A DNA stretch of 64,000 bases from Variovorax paradoxus (GTDB taxonomy: Bacteria; Pseudomonadota; Gammaproteobacteria; Burkholderiales; Burkholderiaceae_C): contig NZ_LR743508.1 of the NCBI RefSeq assembly GCF_902712855.1, positions 1,488,001 to 1,552,000 of the forward strand, in the 5' to 3' direction. Each line of letters opens with the position of its first letter. Position 1 is the first letter of the stretch. The position numbers were made by a program, and so were the translations under genes. Positions 33,528 through 41,896 of this stretch are shown here, in pieces. The notes beneath the pieces were generated by a model, which was not told the origin of the DNA, made no database searches, and saw nothing but the letters and a program-made list of their open reading frames with translations.

Positions 33528-34595
33528 ATGAAAAAACACCAAGATGCTCCGTCCGCAGGGCTGCCGATCGTCGTTCGGCTTGCGGCCATCCTCTGTCTGG
33601 TGATCGCTGCCGCTTGCGCATTCGCCTACGCGGCTGGCTGGCTGACACCCGCGCGCCTGACGCCAACGAAGATCGTCGACTCGCTCGCGCCGCCGGGCGG
33701 TCCCGTGAAGGGATTCAGGCGCAACCATGCCAAAGGCATCTGCTTTGCCGGAGGTTTCGAGGCGAACGGCGATGCCGTCGCGATTTCCCGGGCGCCCATG
33801 TTCAAAGTCGGCACCTATCCCGTCACCGGGCGTTTCAATCTCGCCGGCCCGATTCCCACCATGGCGGATGGCACCGGCCGTGTGCGTGGCCTGAGCCTGC
33901 GGATACAGGCGGCGGATGGACAGGAGTGGCGCACTGCCATGATCAATCCACCCTTTTTTCCGATCGCCACGCCCAAAGACTTCTATGAATTGCAGCGGGC
34001 AAACGCCAACAAGGATGATCCGTCGGCGGCCAAGCAATTCGCTGCCAGTCATCCATCGCTGCGCGCGTTCGGGGCATGGGCAGGCACGGCGCCCTTTGCC
34101 GAGTCGTATGCCGAGGATCGCTTCAACAGCCTCAACAGTTTCGTGTTCACCAACGCGCAGGGGCAGAGCCAGACCGTTCGCTGGTCGTTCATTCCGACCG
34201 CTGCCGTCGTGCCGGTGCCGCCGGAAGAGTTGAAGAAGCGTGACCCTGACTTCCTCTTCAAGGAGATCACCGAACGGGTCGCTGCCGCTCCACAGAAATG
34301 GAAACTGGTCGTGACCCTTGCCAATCCGGGAGATCCCACCAGCGACCCGACCAAGGTGTGGCCCGACGATCGCCGCCAGATCGAGGCGGGCACGCTCCTG
34401 GTCACCCGCATCGAGCCCGAGGCTGATGGCGCGTGCCGCGACATCAACTTCGATCCCACGGTGCTGCCGGAGGGTATCCACACGTCCGACGATCCGTTCC
34501 CGGCAGCGCGATCAGCCGCCTACGCCGTGTCCTACGACCGGCGCACCGCAGAGTCATCCCACTATCCGCGCATCCAAGCCGAAGGCAAGCCATGA
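33528..34595 (+). CDS. Catalase-like heme peroxidase (SrpA family)
   Basis: 355 residues. An N-terminal membrane anchor or uncleaved signal (IVVRLAAILCLVIAAACAFAYAAGW) is followed by a small catalase-like domain: KGFRRNHAKGICFAGGFEANG (distal His), GRFNLAGPIPTMADGTGRVRGLSLRI, TAMINPPFFPIATPKDFYEL, and a C-terminal heme-ligand region with LLVTRIEPEADGACRDINFDPTVLP. Such catalase-related peroxidases are about 300-350 residues, lack the HPII domains, act outside the cytoplasm and oxidise small substrates with peroxide rather than dismutating it. Its stop overlaps the start of a cytochrome b561 gene, its usual partner. Confidence 0.88.
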   Translation: MKKHQDAPSAGLPIVVRLAAILCLVIAAACAFAYAAGWLTPARLTPTKIVDSLAPPGGPVKGFRRNHAKGICFAGGFEANGDAVAISRAPMFKVGTYPVTGRFNLAGPIPTMADGTGRVRGLSLRIQAADGQEWRTAMINPPFFPIATPKDFYELQRANANKDDPSAAKQFAASHPSLRAFGAWAGTAPFAESYAEDRFNSLNSFVFTNAQGQSQTVRWSFIPTAAVVPVPPEELKKRDPDFLFKEITERVAAAPQKWKLVVTLANPGDPTSDPTKVWPDDRRQIEAGTLLVTRIEPEADGACRDINFDPTVLPEGIHTSDDPFPAARSAAYAVSYDRRTAESSHYPRIQAEGKP

Positions 34596-35140
34596 GCCGC
34601 TCCAGCATGAAATTCTCCTTGGCGCAGCGTGTGCTTCACTGGGGCATGGCCCTCGGCATCCTTGCGATGCTGTTCATCGGCGTGGGCATGATGTCCACCA
34701 TCGACAGCATCTATCTGCTTCTGGTGAGCATCCACAAGCCGCTGGGCATCGTGCTGCTCGCCTTGGCGTTGTTGCGTCTCGCCGTGCGCTGGCGGACCGG
34801 GGCGCCGCCGCTGCCGGCGGGCATGAGCGAGCCGATGAAGCTCGCGGCCAGGTTGTCGCACGTGGCGTTCTACGTGCTGATGATCGCGATGCCGCTGCTG
34901 GGCTGGTCCATGTTGTCGGCGGCGGACTATCCCGTCGTCTTCGCCGGGATGCGGCTGCCTTCGATCGTCCCGCCCAACGCCGAGCTGCACAGCATGCTGT
35001 GGACAGCCCACCGCGCCCTCGCGTTCTGCCTGTTCGCGTTGTTCCTGCTGCACTTCGCCGCAGCGCTCTTTCACGCCTGGGTCCGGAAGGACGGCGTGTT
35101 CGAGACCATGACATCCGGCCGAAGCGACAGGCGTCGATGA
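34592..35140 (+). CDS. Cytochrome b561
   Basis: 182-residue four-helix membrane cytochrome. Start at 34592 overlaps the catalase-like stop (ATGA). Heme-ligand histidines are placed as in bacterial b561 proteins: QRVLHWGMALGIL in helix 1, LLVSIHKPLGIVLL in helix 2, a histidine in ARLSHVAFYVLMIAMPLLGW, and WTAHRALAFCLFALFLLHFAAALFH in helix 4. It moves electrons between ubiquinol and a periplasmic acceptor. Coupling to the peroxidase suggests it feeds electrons to it (quinol-peroxide reductase module); this is inference from gene order and from the same pair in other proteobacteria. Confidence 0.92.
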   Translation: MSRSSMKFSLAQRVLHWGMALGILAMLFIGVGMMSTIDSIYLLLVSIHKPLGIVLLALALLRLAVRWRTGAPPLPAGMSEPMKLAARLSHVAFYVLMIAMPLLGWSMLSAADYPVVFAGMRLPSIVPPNAELHSMLWTAHRALAFCLFALFLLHFAAALFHAWVRKDGVFETMTSGRSDRRR

Positions 35141-35284
35141 TCCGGTGATCGGCCGCACCGCGAAGCCTGTGCCGGGAATGGGTTGAGGTCCAGGTCATCG
35201 GGGTGCTCTTCCAGGCGCGCCTGCACGACGAGCAACCTGTCGTCGGCGGACCTGCGAAGGAAGGTGTTTGTATTCTTTGGCGCG

Positions 35285-35767
35285 CTACACACCAGACATC
35301 ACAGTCGAGTCGCCAGTGCGCCAGACGTTGTCCACGGTTGTACGCTGTATCACCCAGACTCCGTCTTGCCTCACCAGATCGACGTCGTAGCGATTCTTCA
35401 TGAGGTAGTGGCGCGAAGGGTCCTTGCGAGGCACATGCTGCGCCTCGACCAATGCTTCCAGCTTTGCGGTTTCACCGTCGATGGTCACTCGCGGATTGCT
35501 GACGGAGTGCGTCTTGTCGAGTTGACCGAGAGAGGTCAGCAGCGCGTGGACGATGGTCTCTCGGCCTGTGAGCACCGGACAGTCGAACCCGGCCTTGGCC
35601 GCTGCAGGCCTGAAGCCGGAGACCGACTCGAGCGCCAACGACGCTGTCGGCAATTCCTTGTCGCGCAGATCGATGCCCGCTGCAAATCGGTAGAGCGCCT
35701 CCGCCACGGCCAGCTTGTCTGCGGCATTGCTGCCGCGGGAGTGTTGTCGAGTGCTTTGATTGTTCAT
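35285..35767 (-). CDS. SnoaL/NTF2-like protein
   Basis: 160-residue cytoplasmic protein of the cone-shaped SnoaL/NTF2 fold. The pattern is LAVAEALYRFAAGIDLRDKEL at the N-terminus, a central strand pair (THSVSNPRVTIDGETAKLEA), and C-terminal YDVDLVRQDGVWVIQRTTVD, as in polyketide-cyclase-like or dehydratase-like proteins. Members are enzymes or binding proteins for small hydrophobic ligands, and no specific catalytic residues can be assigned. AGAGGA precedes the start. Monocistronic in context; the neighbour on the same strand is a PAP2 phosphatase 133 bp upstream. Confidence 0.8.
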   Translation of the reverse strand: MNNQSTRQHSRGSNAADKLAVAEALYRFAAGIDLRDKELPTASLALESVSGFRPAAAKAGFDCPVLTGRETIVHALLTSLGQLDKTHSVSNPRVTIDGETAKLEALVEAQHVPRKDPSRHYLMKNRYDVDLVRQDGVWVIQRTTVDNVWRTGDSTVMSGV

Positions 35768-35900
35768 GTTGATCCTCTGGAAGATCCTGAGACCGTCTGT
35801 GTGGCTGCCTGCGCCGCTTCGGACGCCGCGGGCGCCGGGCGATCGAGCGGAATGCGTGCACCCGACCCGGCGCGCGAATGCCTGGCGGCGATCGGTGAAA

Positions 35901-36491
35901 TCATGAATGCCTCCAAGGCGAGCGATCCGCGCTGCCGACGCCGACGTCGGCGCTGTGGACCGCTCGCGCCGCGAAAAGATGAAAGACCCGGAGCCCGATG
36001 GCGAGCGCTCCGGCGACCGTCGCGCCGAGCAGCAACCCCGCGACGATGTCGAGCGGAAAATGAACGCCCACGTACACGCGCGCCCATCCGGTGGCGGTGG
36101 CCACCGCCAGCAGCGGCAGGCCCAGGCGGCGCAGGCTGGGGCGCAGCAGGAAAGCGGCCGCCACCATGAACATCACGGTCGCGTGCGTGCTCGGCAGCGA
36201 GCCGCGGCCCGCATGCGCGATGTACGCGGGCGCCAGCCCCAGCACGAAGGGACGAGGCACGTCGAGCTGGATCGCGATGGCATGCGACAGCAGCGAGGCC
36301 AGGCCCGCCGCCGCTGCGACGACGCACAGGTAGGCGCGGTCGGTGCGGTGTCGCCACAGCGCCACCCCGAGCACGGCCGCGCTGAGCCACGCGCCCCACA
36401 GCGCGAGGGCCGAAGCCACGGAAAGCACCCACGGTGTTGGCTGGCTGCCGGCTGCGAGCCACTGGAACAGCGCAAGGTTCGACGCATTCAT
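35901..36491 (-). CDS. PAP2-family membrane phosphatase (undecaprenyl-PP phosphatase-like)
   Basis: 196 residues with six hydrophobic helices. The three PAP2 phosphatase motifs are present: IQLDVPRPFVLG (the Arg-Pro of motif 1), GSLPSTHATVMF (PSTH) and GWARVYVGVHFPLDIVAG (R...GVHFPLD). Start chosen at 36491 with GGAG 8 nt upstream. Small bacterial PAP2 proteins of this type, such as BcrC, recycle undecaprenyl pyrophosphate on the periplasmic side or dephosphorylate lipid phosphates. It stands alone, so the substrate is inferred from family only. Confidence 0.88.
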   Translation of the reverse strand: MNASNLALFQWLAAGSQPTPWVLSVASALALWGAWLSAAVLGVALWRHRTDRAYLCVVAAAAGLASLLSHAIAIQLDVPRPFVLGLAPAYIAHAGRGSLPSTHATVMFMVAAAFLLRPSLRRLGLPLLAVATATGWARVYVGVHFPLDIVAGLLLGATVAGALAIGLRVFHLFAARAVHSADVGVGSADRSPWRHS

Positions 36492-36690
36492 GGCGCCGCT
36501 CCGGGCAGGCCGCGGAAAAACATCGGCGCAAGCTGGCGCCCGGCGCGCCGTGCACACCTGATGAAGCTGGACATGGTCAGAACCTTTCGACGAGGAAGGA
36601 AGGCCGCGCTGCGTACGGGGCGTGACACGTCCTGACGTCGCACGACGTCAAACAGCGGGGCGGTGCGACGCACAGGGCGCCGTTCGCTTC

Positions 36691-37140
36691 TCAGGCGGGG
36701 AGGGGCGGGACAGCAGGCGGCGGCAGGCGCCGCCAGGGAACCGCGGGAGGCGGTGCACCGCCGTGCGGCGGCACGTGCTCGGGGGCTTCGCGCACGACAG
36801 GCGCCGCTAACCGGCCCGCCGCCAGCACCAGCGGCAGCATCGCGAGCACCATGGCCATCAGGCCGCTCAGTGCGAAGTCCAGGACATCGGGCTGGTCGAT
36901 GCTGGCCGGTGCCTGCGCGAACACCGTGGTCTCACGGTCGGCAGGGTGGTCGGCGCGGTCGTCGGCCTCGAACTGCGAGGTTTCGCTGGCGCTGCGCACG
37001 CGCAGCATCGGCTCGTCCTCCAGCCCGTCGCAGCGGAAGTGCACCGCAATGAAGGGCTGCAGGAAGATCAACAGGATGCCCGCCATGCACCACAGCCTGT
37101 GGTGTGCTTCAGCAAAAAGGCGGACGCGTGCAAGCAGCAT
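36691..37140 (-). CDS. Hypothetical membrane protein (149 aa)
   Basis: 149 residues. An N-terminal hydrophobic helix (LWCMAGILLIFLQPFIAVHF), an acidic extracytoplasmic loop (FEADDRADHPADRETTVFAQAP) and a second helix (FALSGLMAMVLAMLPLVLAAG) are followed by a proline-rich tail. No ribosome site supports the start, and the tail is low-complexity, so limits are uncertain. I recognise no family. It lies next to a decayed PepSY transmembrane gene on the opposite strand. Confidence 0.5.
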   Translation of the reverse strand: MLLARVRLFAEAHHRLWCMAGILLIFLQPFIAVHFRCDGLEDEPMLRVRSASETSQFEADDRADHPADRETTVFAQAPASIDQPDVLDFALSGLMAMVLAMLPLVLAAGRLAAPVVREAPEHVPPHGGAPPPAVPWRRLPPPAVPPLPA

Positions 37141-37247
37141 GCACGAATGCTAGGAGCCCGATATGAACGAAGCCTGATCGGGGCGGGCGATATTTCGAAG
37201 GCGGGTTTGTGACGCGGGTGAGTCGAACCTTGAGCTCAGCGAAATGA

Positions 37248-37469
37248 AGCGCCACCCTCGGGTTCGCCGGCCCGACGGCCGGCAACGCGGTGGAGGAATG
37301 GCTGGCCGCGCTGCACATGGCGCGCGTCTTCGGCATGCCTTACAGGATCGTCGTGGCAATGATCGGCGTGGCCGTTTCCGTGCTTGCAGTCACCGGCGTC
37401 TGGGTATGGGCTCGCAGGCGCCTCGTCGCGCGCCGGGAGCGGTCCGGCCGATCGCGACGCGGTGCATGA
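37248..37469 (+). pseudogene. PepSY-associated transmembrane protein, C-terminal remnant
   Basis: A 73-codon open stretch with no start, preceded by an in-frame stop. It reads GNAVEEWLAALHMARVFGMP followed by YRIVVAMIGVAVSVLAVTG and VWVWARRR. This is the characteristic end of PepSY-TM proteins (ALHMARVFGLPYRIFV...LSVTGVYIWWKKR), inner-membrane proteins often linked to siderophore receptors. The N-terminal ~300 residues are absent, so the gene is a truncated relic. Confidence 0.7.
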
Positions 37470-37664
37470 CGCGCGACCCCAGGCGGGATGACCGAGCGAA
37501 CGTGTCCGGCTTTCGCGCCTGCCTATGATGAGCCGCACCGTCATGCAAGCCACCACCAGCGCTCATCACCCGCACCGCGTCCGCTCATCGCAAAGGGTGG
37601 CGATTCGCGACAAAGCCGGGCCGGGGTGTCTCGGGCCCGCGCCCGGTTCGCGCGCGTTCGCCGC

Positions 37665-38279
37665 ATGACGGGTTCGAAAGCGCTTCTCGTCGTGCGAGGT
37701 CTGCGCACCTTGCGCGGCGGTTCCATCGACATGGACCTGGGCAGGGGCGAATGCGTCTGCGTGCTCGGCAAGTCGGGCTCCGGAAAGAGCGTGTTTCTAC
37801 GCCTGGTGGCCGACCTCGACCAGGGCGAGGGCGCCGTCACGCTCGACGGCCGGGACCGCAACACCTGGTCGGGTCCCGAGTGGCGCCGGCGTGTCATCTA
37901 CCAGGCTGCCGAGCCTGCCTGGTGGGGCGCCACCGTGGCAGAGCATTTCCCCGCGGAAGCGTCGAGGCTGCTGCCTTCATGGCTGAACGACGTCGGGCTG
38001 CCGAGCGACATTGCGTCCGGCGACGTCGTCCGGCTTTCCACCGGAGAACGTCAACGCCTGGCGCTGCTGCGCTCGCTGTCGCGCAAGCCTTCCGTACTGC
38101 TTCTCGATGAACCGACCGCCTCGCTCGACCAGGCCACCACGCTGGCGGTCGAGCGCCTCCTGCAGCAGGAGATGGCCGCAGGCCTGGGCATCCTGATGGT
38201 GACGCATTCGAGCGAGCAGGCCGGGCGCATTGCACACCGTCGTCTCGAGATGGACGGCTTCGTCCTGCGCAGCGCATGA
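37665..38279 (+). CDS. fetA: ABC transporter ATP-binding protein, FetA-like
   Basis: 204-residue ABC ATPase. Walker A GKSGSGKSVFLRLVADL, Q-loop region VIYQAAEPAWWG, signature LSTGERQRLALLRSL, Walker B SVLLLDEPTASLD, and H-loop MVTHSSEQAGRIAHR. Start placed at 37665 (MTGSKALLVVRGL); the open frame reaches 37488 but that part is Arg/His-rich. Small ATPases of this type pair with FetB permeases to export iron, or perhaps other metals, and protect against peroxide stress. Its stop overlaps the permease start (ATGA). No ribosome site is evident. Confidence 0.85.
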   Translation: MTGSKALLVVRGLRTLRGGSIDMDLGRGECVCVLGKSGSGKSVFLRLVADLDQGEGAVTLDGRDRNTWSGPEWRRRVIYQAAEPAWWGATVAEHFPAEASRLLPSWLNDVGLPSDIASGDVVRLSTGERQRLALLRSLSRKPSVLLLDEPTASLDQATTLAVERLLQQEMAAGLGILMVTHSSEQAGRIAHRRLEMDGFVLRSA

Positions 38280-39067
38280 CCACCATCCATCTCGATGCCG
38301 CCGATCTCGCGCTGGCGACGTTGCTGGTGCTGCTGAACGCCGGTGCCTCGCTGCTGTTGCACCTGCGGCTGCATCGGCAGGTGCTGGTGGCTGCGGCTCG
38401 CATGGTGGTGCAACTGTTGCTGGTCGGTCTTGTGCTGCGCGTCGTGTTCGCCGCCGCATCGCCGGTCGCCACCTCGGTCATCATCGTGCTGATGGTCCTC
38501 GCCGCCGCGCGCGAAGTGGCGGTGCGTCCGACCCGGCGGCTGCAAGGGGCGGGCAACTTCCGCATCGGCGCGGTGGCGGTGGGCCTGTCGAGCGTGGCAA
38601 CCGTGGTGCTGGCATTGATGACCGCCATCCGGCCGCAGCCCTGGTATGACCCGCGCTACGCCATTCCGTTGATGGGCATCGTGCTCGGGAGCGTGCTCAA
38701 TTCCGCGAGCCTCGGTCTGGACAGCTTCTTCGAGGGCGTGACCGCCGGACGCGCCGCGATCGAGGCGAAGCTGTCATTGGGCGCGACGTTCCATGAAGCG
38801 GTGGCCGACCTCACGCGCTCGTCGATTCGGCGCGGGATGATTCCCATCGTCAACCAGATGTCCGCAGCGGGCCTGATCACGCTGCCCGGCATCATGACCG
38901 GCCAGCTCCTTGCCGGCATGGACCCGATCGAAGCGGCCAAGTACCAGATCCTGCTGCTGTTCCTGCTGACGGGTGCCGGTGGCTTCGCCGCGGCAGGCGT
39001 GGTCTACATGGCGGCACGATCGATGACCGACGAGCGGCAGCGGCTGCGGTCCGACCGGCTGCGCTGA
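38276..39067 (+). CDS. fetB: FetB-family metal exporter permease
   Basis: 263-residue permease with about seven hydrophobic helices. Matches the FetB/YbbM family (UPF0014): AARMVVQLLLVGLVLR near the N-terminus, YAIPLMGIVLGSVLNSASLGLD in the middle, KLSLGATFHEAVADLTRSSIRRGM, and MSAAGLITLPGIMTGQLLAGMDP, the most conserved stretch. With the ATPase it forms an inner-membrane exporter; E. coli FetAB raises iron efflux and H2O2 resistance, which fits a neighbourhood holding MntP and a peroxidase. Translationally coupled to the ATPase. Confidence 0.9.
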   Translation: MTTIHLDAADLALATLLVLLNAGASLLLHLRLHRQVLVAAARMVVQLLLVGLVLRVVFAAASPVATSVIIVLMVLAAAREVAVRPTRRLQGAGNFRIGAVAVGLSSVATVVLALMTAIRPQPWYDPRYAIPLMGIVLGSVLNSASLGLDSFFEGVTAGRAAIEAKLSLGATFHEAVADLTRSSIRRGMIPIVNQMSAAGLITLPGIMTGQLLAGMDPIEAAKYQILLLFLLTGAGGFAAAGVVYMAARSMTDERQRLRSDRLR

Positions 39068-39150
39068 CGCGCGGCCATCGCGTCGCATCCGATTCGGTTG
39101 GCACGCTCGGCGGCGCCTGTTTCCATCACGCGAGCGGGCAGGCTCGCCGA

Positions 39151-40161
39151 TCAATGGCCTCCCTCGTCGTCGGATCGACCAAGGTTGCCTGGCGCGTTGC
39201 GCACGGAGCGTGCCCAGGCTTCGTGCGCGGCCACCAGTTCGTCGCTGCCAAGCACATAGGCGGGGTTGTCCGCCAGCAATTCGATCGCCATGTCGATGAA
39301 TGCCCGCACCCGGGCCGGCAACGAAGTGCGATTTCCGTAGTAAACGAACACGCCCGCCCTGTCGGCTACGTGCTCGAGAAGTATCGGCACGAGACGGCCC
39401 GCGCGGATGTGGGGCGCCGCCGCAACCCCGGTCAGCAGGCCGATCACGTGGCCGGCCAGCACCGCCTCGGTTTCCAGCGCCTCGTCGTTCACCGTCAGCG
39501 CAGGCACGACGTGATGCTCGACCAGTTCTTCGCCGCTTCTGACGTACCAGGGCAGCACGCGTCCCGTGCCTGGATTGCGGAAGGCGCTGCAGCGGTGCCC
39601 CGAAAGCGCGCCGAGGCTGGCCGGCACGCCGTGCCGCTCCAGGTAGGCCGGCGACGCGCAGATGATGAGCTGCAAGGTGAACAGGCGCCGCCCGATCACG
39701 CCATCCACCGGCGACGGCCCGATGCGAAATCCCACGTCGACCCGATCCTCGACCCAGTTGCCGATGCGGTCGTCCAGCTGCACGTCGGGCTGCACCTCCG
39801 GATAGCGGCGGCAGAAGGTGTCCAGCAGCGGCCACAGCACCGGTGCGAACACGGACAGCGGGCCCACCACGCGCAGCGGCCCCGCAATGCCGTCCTTGGC
39901 CTGCCGCGTGGTTTCCAGGGCCTGCTGCATGCCGAGCAAGGGCGCCTGCGCAGCCTCCAGGAAATGCCGACCCTCGTCGGTCAGCGACATGCTGCGCGTC
40001 GTGCGGTGAAACAGCCGCACCCCCAGGTGCTTCTCCAGCTGCGCCAGCGCCTGGCTCGCGGCCTGCGGCGTCATGCCCTGCGCGGCCGCGGCCTGGCGCA
40101 GGCTGCCGAGTTCGGCCGTCTTCACGAAAGTGGCGATGGAGCGCAGCTCGTTGATCGGCAT
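39151..40161 (-). CDS. LysR-family regulator, divergent to paoABC
   Basis: 336-residue LysR-type regulator. N-terminal winged helix (IATFVKTAELGSLRQAAAAQGMTPQAASQALAQLEKHLGVRLFHRTTRS), then an effector domain with GPLRVVGPLSVFAPVLWPLL and DVGFRIGPSP. AAAGGA lies 6 nt before the ATG. The gene faces paoA across 137 bp, the classic LysR arrangement, so it most likely controls the aldehyde oxidoreductase operon and itself. The inducer, perhaps an aldehyde or aromatic, is unknown. The C-terminal 20 residues are polar and variable. Confidence 0.92.
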   Translation of the reverse strand: MPINELRSIATFVKTAELGSLRQAAAAQGMTPQAASQALAQLEKHLGVRLFHRTTRSMSLTDEGRHFLEAAQAPLLGMQQALETTRQAKDGIAGPLRVVGPLSVFAPVLWPLLDTFCRRYPEVQPDVQLDDRIGNWVEDRVDVGFRIGPSPVDGVIGRRLFTLQLIICASPAYLERHGVPASLGALSGHRCSAFRNPGTGRVLPWYVRSGEELVEHHVVPALTVNDEALETEAVLAGHVIGLLTGVAAAPHIRAGRLVPILLEHVADRAGVFVYYGNRTSLPARVRAFIDMAIELLADNPAYVLGSDELVAAHEAWARSVRNAPGNLGRSDDEGGH

Positions 40162-40183
40162 CGGGTCCTTTCAAACGTTCATT

Positions 40184-40200
40184 ATCAAGTTGCACTTGTC
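40184..40200. promoter_or_regulatory. Candidate LysR operator between lysR and paoA
   Basis: ATCAAGTTGCACTTGTC contains the perfect inverted repeat CAAGT-N3-ACTTG in an AT-rich patch, about 100 bp upstream of paoA and 23 bp from the LysR start. Size and position fit a LysR recognition site. Inferred only. Confidence 0.5.
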
Positions 40201-40298
40201 AGTCCGGCAACCGTTTGCGGGCTAGTTCCGGAGGAGGGTGCGGCCTAAAGTGGCTGGATCCCATCCGCTCAACCGCCCTCCACCCGGACAGGAACGCC

Positions 40299-40946
40299 AT
40301 GACAACCCACGATGCTTTCCAGATTTCCCGACGCGGCCTGCTGAAAGCTGGCGCTGCCTCCGCATCCGTGCCGGCGCTTTCGGGCGCCTCGACGGCTGCT
40401 GCCGCACCCGCGGCCACGCCGGCGGCGACGCCCGTGAATCTCGTCGTCAACGGCCGGCCGCGGCTGCTGGTGCTCGACACCCGCACGAGCCTGCTCGACG
40501 CGCTGCGCGAACACCTCCACCTGACCGGCACGAAGAAGGGCTGCGACCACGGCCAGTGCGGCGCCTGCACCGTCCTGGTCGACGGCCGGCGCATCAATTC
40601 CTGCCTGACGCTGGCTGTGATGCACGAAGGCGCCGCCGTCACGACCATCGAGGGCCTGGGCCAGCCGGGAAACCTGCATCCGATGCAGGCCGCCTTCGTC
40701 AGGCACGACGGCTACCAGTGCGGCTATTGCACGCCGGGCCAGATCTGCTCCGCCGTCGGCGTGCTGGGCGAGATCGAGCAAGGCATTCCGAGCCACGTGA
40801 GCAGCGACCTGACGGCACGCCCGCTGCTGTCCGCGGCCGAGCTGCGCGAGCGCATGAGCGGCAACATCTGCCGCTGCGGCGCGTACAGCAACATCGTCGA
40901 TGCGATCACCGAGGTCGCAGGCGCGAACCCGGGAGGCAAGGCATGA
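40299..40946 (+). CDS. paoA: Periplasmic aldehyde oxidoreductase, [2Fe-2S] subunit
   Basis: 215 residues with a twin-arginine signal (ISRRGLLKAGAASASVPAL). An N-terminal plant-type ferredoxin fold carries CDHGQCGACTVLVDGRRINSC, and a C-terminal helical domain carries CGYCTPGQ and CRCGAY, the two [2Fe-2S] sites of the xanthine oxidase family. AGGAA precedes the ATG. It forms the electron-transfer subunit of a PaoABC heterotrimer exported folded to the periplasm, where aldehydes are oxidised to acids. The stop overlaps the paoB start. Confidence 0.93.
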   Translation: MTTHDAFQISRRGLLKAGAASASVPALSGASTAAAAPAATPAATPVNLVVNGRPRLLVLDTRTSLLDALREHLHLTGTKKGCDHGQCGACTVLVDGRRINSCLTLAVMHEGAAVTTIEGLGQPGNLHPMQAAFVRHDGYQCGYCTPGQICSAVGVLGEIEQGIPSHVSSDLTARPLLSAAELRERMSGNICRCGAYSNIVDAITEVAGANPGGKA

Positions 40947-41893
40947 AAAGCTTCAGCTACGAACGGGCGAGTTCGCCCGCGCAAGCCATCGCGGCCGCGG
41001 CGCGCACGCCGGGCGCGCGCTTCATCGCGGGGGGCACCAACCTGCTGGACCTGATGAAGCTGGAGATCGAAACGCCGGCACACCTCATCGACGTGAACGG
41101 CCTGGGTTTCGAGCGCATCGAACCGACGGACGACGGCGGGCTGCGCATCGGCGCACTGGTGCGCAACACCGATCTGGCCGCCCATGCCACCGTGCGGCGC
41201 GACTACGCCGTGCTGTCGCGCGCGCTGCTGGCCGGTGCATCGGGCCAATTGCGCAACAAGGCGACCACCGCCGGCAACCTGCTGCAGCGCACGCGTTGCC
41301 CCTACTTCTACGATACCCAGATGGCCTGCAACAAGCGCCAGCCCGGCAGCGGCTGCACGGCCATCGGCGGAGTGAACCGCCAGCACGCGATCGTGGGTAC
41401 GAGCGACGCGTGCATCGCCACGCACCCGAGCGACATGGCCGTTGCGATGCGCGTGCTCGACGCGGCGGTGGAAACCATGCGGCCCGACGGCACGCGGCGC
41501 ACCATCCCCATCGCCGACTTCCATCGCCTGCCCGGGCGCACGCCGCAGGTGGAATCCGCGCTGGCGCGCGGAGAGCTGATCACCTCCGTGCGGCTGCCGG
41601 CGCCGGTGGGCGGCAGGCATTTCTACGCCAAGGTCCGCGACCGCGCGTCGTACGCCTTCGCGCTGGTGTCGGTCGCGGCCATCGTGCAGCGCGACGGCAC
41701 CGGCCGCGTGGCGCTGGGCGGCGTCGCGCACAAGCCTTGGCGCATCGAAGCCGCCGAGCGCGAACTGCCGCGCGGCGCCGGGGCCGTCACCGCGGCGCTG
41801 CTCGCCGACGCGCGCCCGAGCGAGCACAACGCATTCAAGGTGACGCTGGTGGAGCGCACCCTCGACGCCGTCCTCGCGGATGCAAGGAGCTGA
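40943..41893 (+). CDS. paoB: Periplasmic aldehyde oxidoreductase, FAD subunit with [4Fe-4S]
   Basis: 316 residues. FAD-binding motif ARFIAGGTNLLDLMK, then GQLRNKATTAGNLLQRTRCPYF and YDTQMACNKRQPGSGCTAIGG. The cysteines in this insert are those that hold the extra [4Fe-4S] cluster seen in E. coli PaoB and absent from ordinary xanthine dehydrogenase FAD subunits. C-terminal CO-dehydrogenase flavoprotein domain with RDRASYAFALVSVAA. Start overlaps paoA stop (ATGA) and paoC begins 3 bp after its end. Carries electrons from the [2Fe-2S] clusters to an external acceptor. Confidence 0.93.
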   Translation: MKSFSYERASSPAQAIAAAARTPGARFIAGGTNLLDLMKLEIETPAHLIDVNGLGFERIEPTDDGGLRIGALVRNTDLAAHATVRRDYAVLSRALLAGASGQLRNKATTAGNLLQRTRCPYFYDTQMACNKRQPGSGCTAIGGVNRQHAIVGTSDACIATHPSDMAVAMRVLDAAVETMRPDGTRRTIPIADFHRLPGRTPQVESALARGELITSVRLPAPVGGRHFYAKVRDRASYAFALVSVAAIVQRDGTGRVALGGVAHKPWRIEAAERELPRGAGAVTAALLADARPSEHNAFKVTLVERTLDAVLADARS

Positions 41894-41896
41894 ACG

